Assembly (NCBI GenBank): GCA_964392085.1 | Contig: CAYMOV010000104.1 | Location: 1 to 8,121 of the forward strand | Reading direction: 5' to 3' | DNA: 8,121 bases | Source of the DNA: CAYMOV01 sp964392085 | GTDB taxonomy: Bacteria; Oederibacteriota; Muellerivitia; Muellerivitales; Muellerivitaceae | Shown here: positions 6,736 through 8,121 of the stretch, in pieces | How positions within the stretch are numbered: the stretch's first letter is position 1 | How the letters are laid out: each line of letters opens with the position of its first letter | The notes under the pieces: model-generated | What the model was told of the DNA's origin: nothing | The model's database searches: none | Seen by the model: only the letters and a program-made list of their open reading frames with translations | Position numbers and translations under genes: made by a program

Positions 6736-6902
6736 GCCGTTGGCCGTTAGCCGCTGGCCGTTGGTAACGGCAAGGCAACTGACGCCGTTGGCCGTTTGCA
6801 GCTAGCCGTTGGTCATCATCAAAACCCAAAATACAACCAATTCGAAAATACCTATTTTTTCTTAAGCCTTTAGCCAACGGCAAACGGCTAGCGGCCAACG
6901 GC
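6736..6902. repeat. Heptamer-repeat palindromic element (GCCGTTN), between smpB and the GGDEF-EAL gene
   Basis: There are three blocks of four heptamers. Block A (6736-6763) reads GCCGTTG, GCCGTTA, GCCGCTG, GCCGTTG. Block B (6784-6811) reads GCCGTTG, GCCGTTT, GCAGCTA, GCCGTTG. Block C, on the minus strand (6902-6875), reads GCCGTTG, GCCGCTA, GCCGTTT, GCCGTTG. Each block is bounded by identical GCCGTTG units with variable middle units. A and B start 48 bp apart. A and C can pair at 25 of 28 positions, B and C at 23. The A-B spacer also holds an inverted unit making a perfect GCCGTT-GGT-AACGGC hairpin (6757-6771). The unpaired core (6812-6871) is AT-rich. No open reading frame or transposase is present. 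It is probably a MITE- or REP-like dispersed repeat. Confidence 0.85.
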
Positions 6903-6917
6903 TCCGTTTATTTTTTT
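6736..6917. terminator. Possible bidirectional terminator between convergent smpB and GGDEF-EAL genes
   Basis: The heptamer palindrome lies between two genes transcribed toward each other. Read on plus, the stem is followed by a T-rich run (6907-6917, TTTATTTTTTT) that overlaps the stop codon of the opposing gene. Read on minus, it is followed by ACTTTTAAAAAC at the smpB 3' end. The stem is GC-rich but the loop between blocks is long, so this is less typical than a compact intrinsic terminator. The role is inferred from position and pairing. Confidence 0.35.
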
Positions 6918-8121
6918 CACCACTTCACCTGCGGCTGGGCCAGGAACCTCTCGAAGTCGTCCGCGGGCAGGGGGTGGCTGAGCAGGTACCCCTGGGCGAA
7001 ACGGCAGCCTTGGGTCCGCAGGTACTCCAGTTGCCCCTCGGTCTCCACCCCCTCGGCGATCACGGCCAGCTTCAGGCTCTTGGCCAGGGCCAGGACGGCC
7101 GTGGCGATCGCCGCGTCGTTGGCGTCGGTGGTCAGGTCCCGCACGAAGGACTGGTCGAGCTTCAGGGTCTGGATCGGGAACTTCTTCAGGTAGGACAGGG
7201 ACGAGTAACCGGTCCCGAAGTCGTCCAATGACAGCTTGATCCCCATCCCCCGAAGTTGCTTCAACACCGTGAGGGACAGGTCGGCGTCCCGCAGGGCGAT
7301 GCTTTCGGTGATTTCCAAGCCGAGCCATTGGGGGTCCACCCCGGTTTCCCGCAGGACCGCCTCGATCCGCCCCACCAGGTTCTTCTGTTGGAATTGGCGG
7401 GCCGACAGGTTCACCGAGACCGGGATCATGGGCAGGCCCTTGTCCTGCCACTTCTTATTGAGGGTGCAGGCCTCCCGCATCACCCATTCGCCGATGGCCA
7501 GGATGAGGCCCGTTTCCTCAGCCAAACCGATGAACTCCGAGGGGAACACCAGCCCTAAGTCCGGGTGGGACCAGCGTACCAGGGCCTCCGCGCCGGACAC
7601 CCGGTGCGTCTCCAGGTCCACCTGGGGCTGGAAGTGAACGATGAACTCGTTGCGCTCCACGGCCCGCCGGAGGGAATTCTCCATGAGCAGCTGCTTGAAG
7701 GCCTTGGCGTTCATCACCGAGGTGTAGAGCTGGTAGTTGTTGCGGCCCTGTTCCTTGGCCCGGTACATGGCGGCCTCGGCGTTCTTCAGGAGGGTCTCGG
7801 GATCCTCGCCGTCGCCCGGATAGAGCGCCATGCCAATGCTGCAGGTCATATGGATCTCGTGCTCGCCCAGGTGGAACGGCTCCTTGAGGGACCCAATCAC
7901 CCGAACCGCGTGCTGGTAAACCTCATCGGCGAGCCCCGCTTGGGGGATCAGGAAGATGAACTCGTCGCCTGACAGCCGGGCCAGGGTCATCCCCTCGGTG
8001 GTGGCCGTCAAGAGCCGCTCGGCCACACCCACCAACAACCGGTCCCCGGTGCCGTGGCCCAGGGTCTCATTGATGTTCTTGAACCGGTCCAGGTCCATGA
8101 TCATGACCGCGAGGTTCGTGG
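6917..8121 (-). CDS. GGDEF-EAL cyclic-di-GMP protein, C-terminal part (5' end outside window)
   Basis: Partial: the frame is open to the window edge, and the visible part starts inside a GGDEF domain (TNLAVMIMDLDRFKNINETLGH). Positions below count from the internal Met encoded at 8104-8102. The GGDEF domain covers about 1-130; its signature is SGDEF (45-49) instead of GGDEF, and the RxxD inhibitory site upstream is absent. The EAL domain (about 136-388) has every catalytic motif: EAL (173-175), N232 in VNLSARQF, E264 in LEITES, DDFGTGYSS (D294, D295), K315, E351 in IAEGVET and QGY (371-373). An active phosphodiesterase that hydrolyses c-di-GMP is therefore likely. The GGDEF half may be a weak cyclase or a GTP-binding regulatory domain. 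Any N-terminal sensor or membrane part lies outside. It ends TGA at 6919-6917, convergent with smpB. Confidence 0.93.
   Translation of the reverse strand, partial: TNLAVMIMDLDRFKNINETLGHGTGDRLLVGVAERLLTATTEGMTLARLSGDEFIFLIPQAGLADEVYQHAVRVIGSLKEPFHLGEHEIHMTCSIGMALYPGDGEDPETLLKNAEAAMYRAKEQGRNNYQLYTSVMNAKAFKQLLMENSLRRAVERNEFIVHFQPQVDLETHRVSGAEALVRWSHPDLGLVFPSEFIGLAEETGLILAIGEWVMREACTLNKKWQDKGLPMIPVSVNLSARQFQQKNLVGRIEAVLRETGVDPQWLGLEITESIALRDADLSLTVLKQLRGMGIKLSLDDFGTGYSSLSYLKKFPIQTLKLDQSFVRDLTTDANDAAIATAVLALAKSLKLAVIAEGVETEGQLEYLRTQGCRFAQGYLLSHPLPADDFERFLAQPQVKW

Noticed and set aside
6034..6902. CRISPR array
   Set aside because: The repeats are 7- or 9-bp units in palindromic blocks, without 24-40 bp repeats, unique spacers or cas genes.

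Overview
This is a high-GC stretch of a bacterial chromosome. A complete RND (HAE1-type) inner-membrane efflux pump points to a Gram-negative (diderm) host. The presence of smpB, rnr, a tRNA gene with encoded CCA and a c-di-GMP protein fits an ordinary bacterial core chromosome. I cannot place the phylum from sequence alone. The three visible starts are GTG, TTG and ATG.

Layout. Positions 1-274 hold no gene I can support. An RND efflux permease (275-3382, minus) follows, with no membrane-fusion or outer-membrane partner next to it. A gap of about 260 bp with small inverted repeats separates it from tRNA-Leu(CAG) (3646-3730, minus), which has a strong sigma70-type promoter at 3785-3814. Divergent from the tRNA is an RNase R-family exoribonuclease (rnr, 3962-6022, plus). 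It is followed by smpB (6261-6731, plus). At the right edge, convergent with smpB, lies the C-terminal part of a GGDEF-EAL protein (6917 to the window end, minus; its start lies outside).

Functional theme. rnr and smpB are the RNA-decay and ribosome-rescue halves of trans-translation: SmpB carries tmRNA to stalled ribosomes, and RNase R is the exonuclease known to degrade the released non-stop mRNA. No tmRNA gene was recognised here. smpB appears to be leaderless (TAAAAT, six bases, then ATG; no Shine-Dalgarno), whereas rnr and the RND gene have clear Shine-Dalgarno sequences.

Most distinctive signal. Both intergenic gaps flanking smpB are filled by palindromic repeat elements with similar architecture but different sequence. 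The left one (6034-6212) has arms built from three CACCAAG units at a 9-bp period. The right one (6736-6902) is built from three blocks of four GCCGTTN-type heptamers, two direct and one inverted. They look like short non-coding, MITE- or REP-like repeats. The right one may also serve as a bidirectional terminator. I found no CRISPR array, transposase or new multi-gene defence system.
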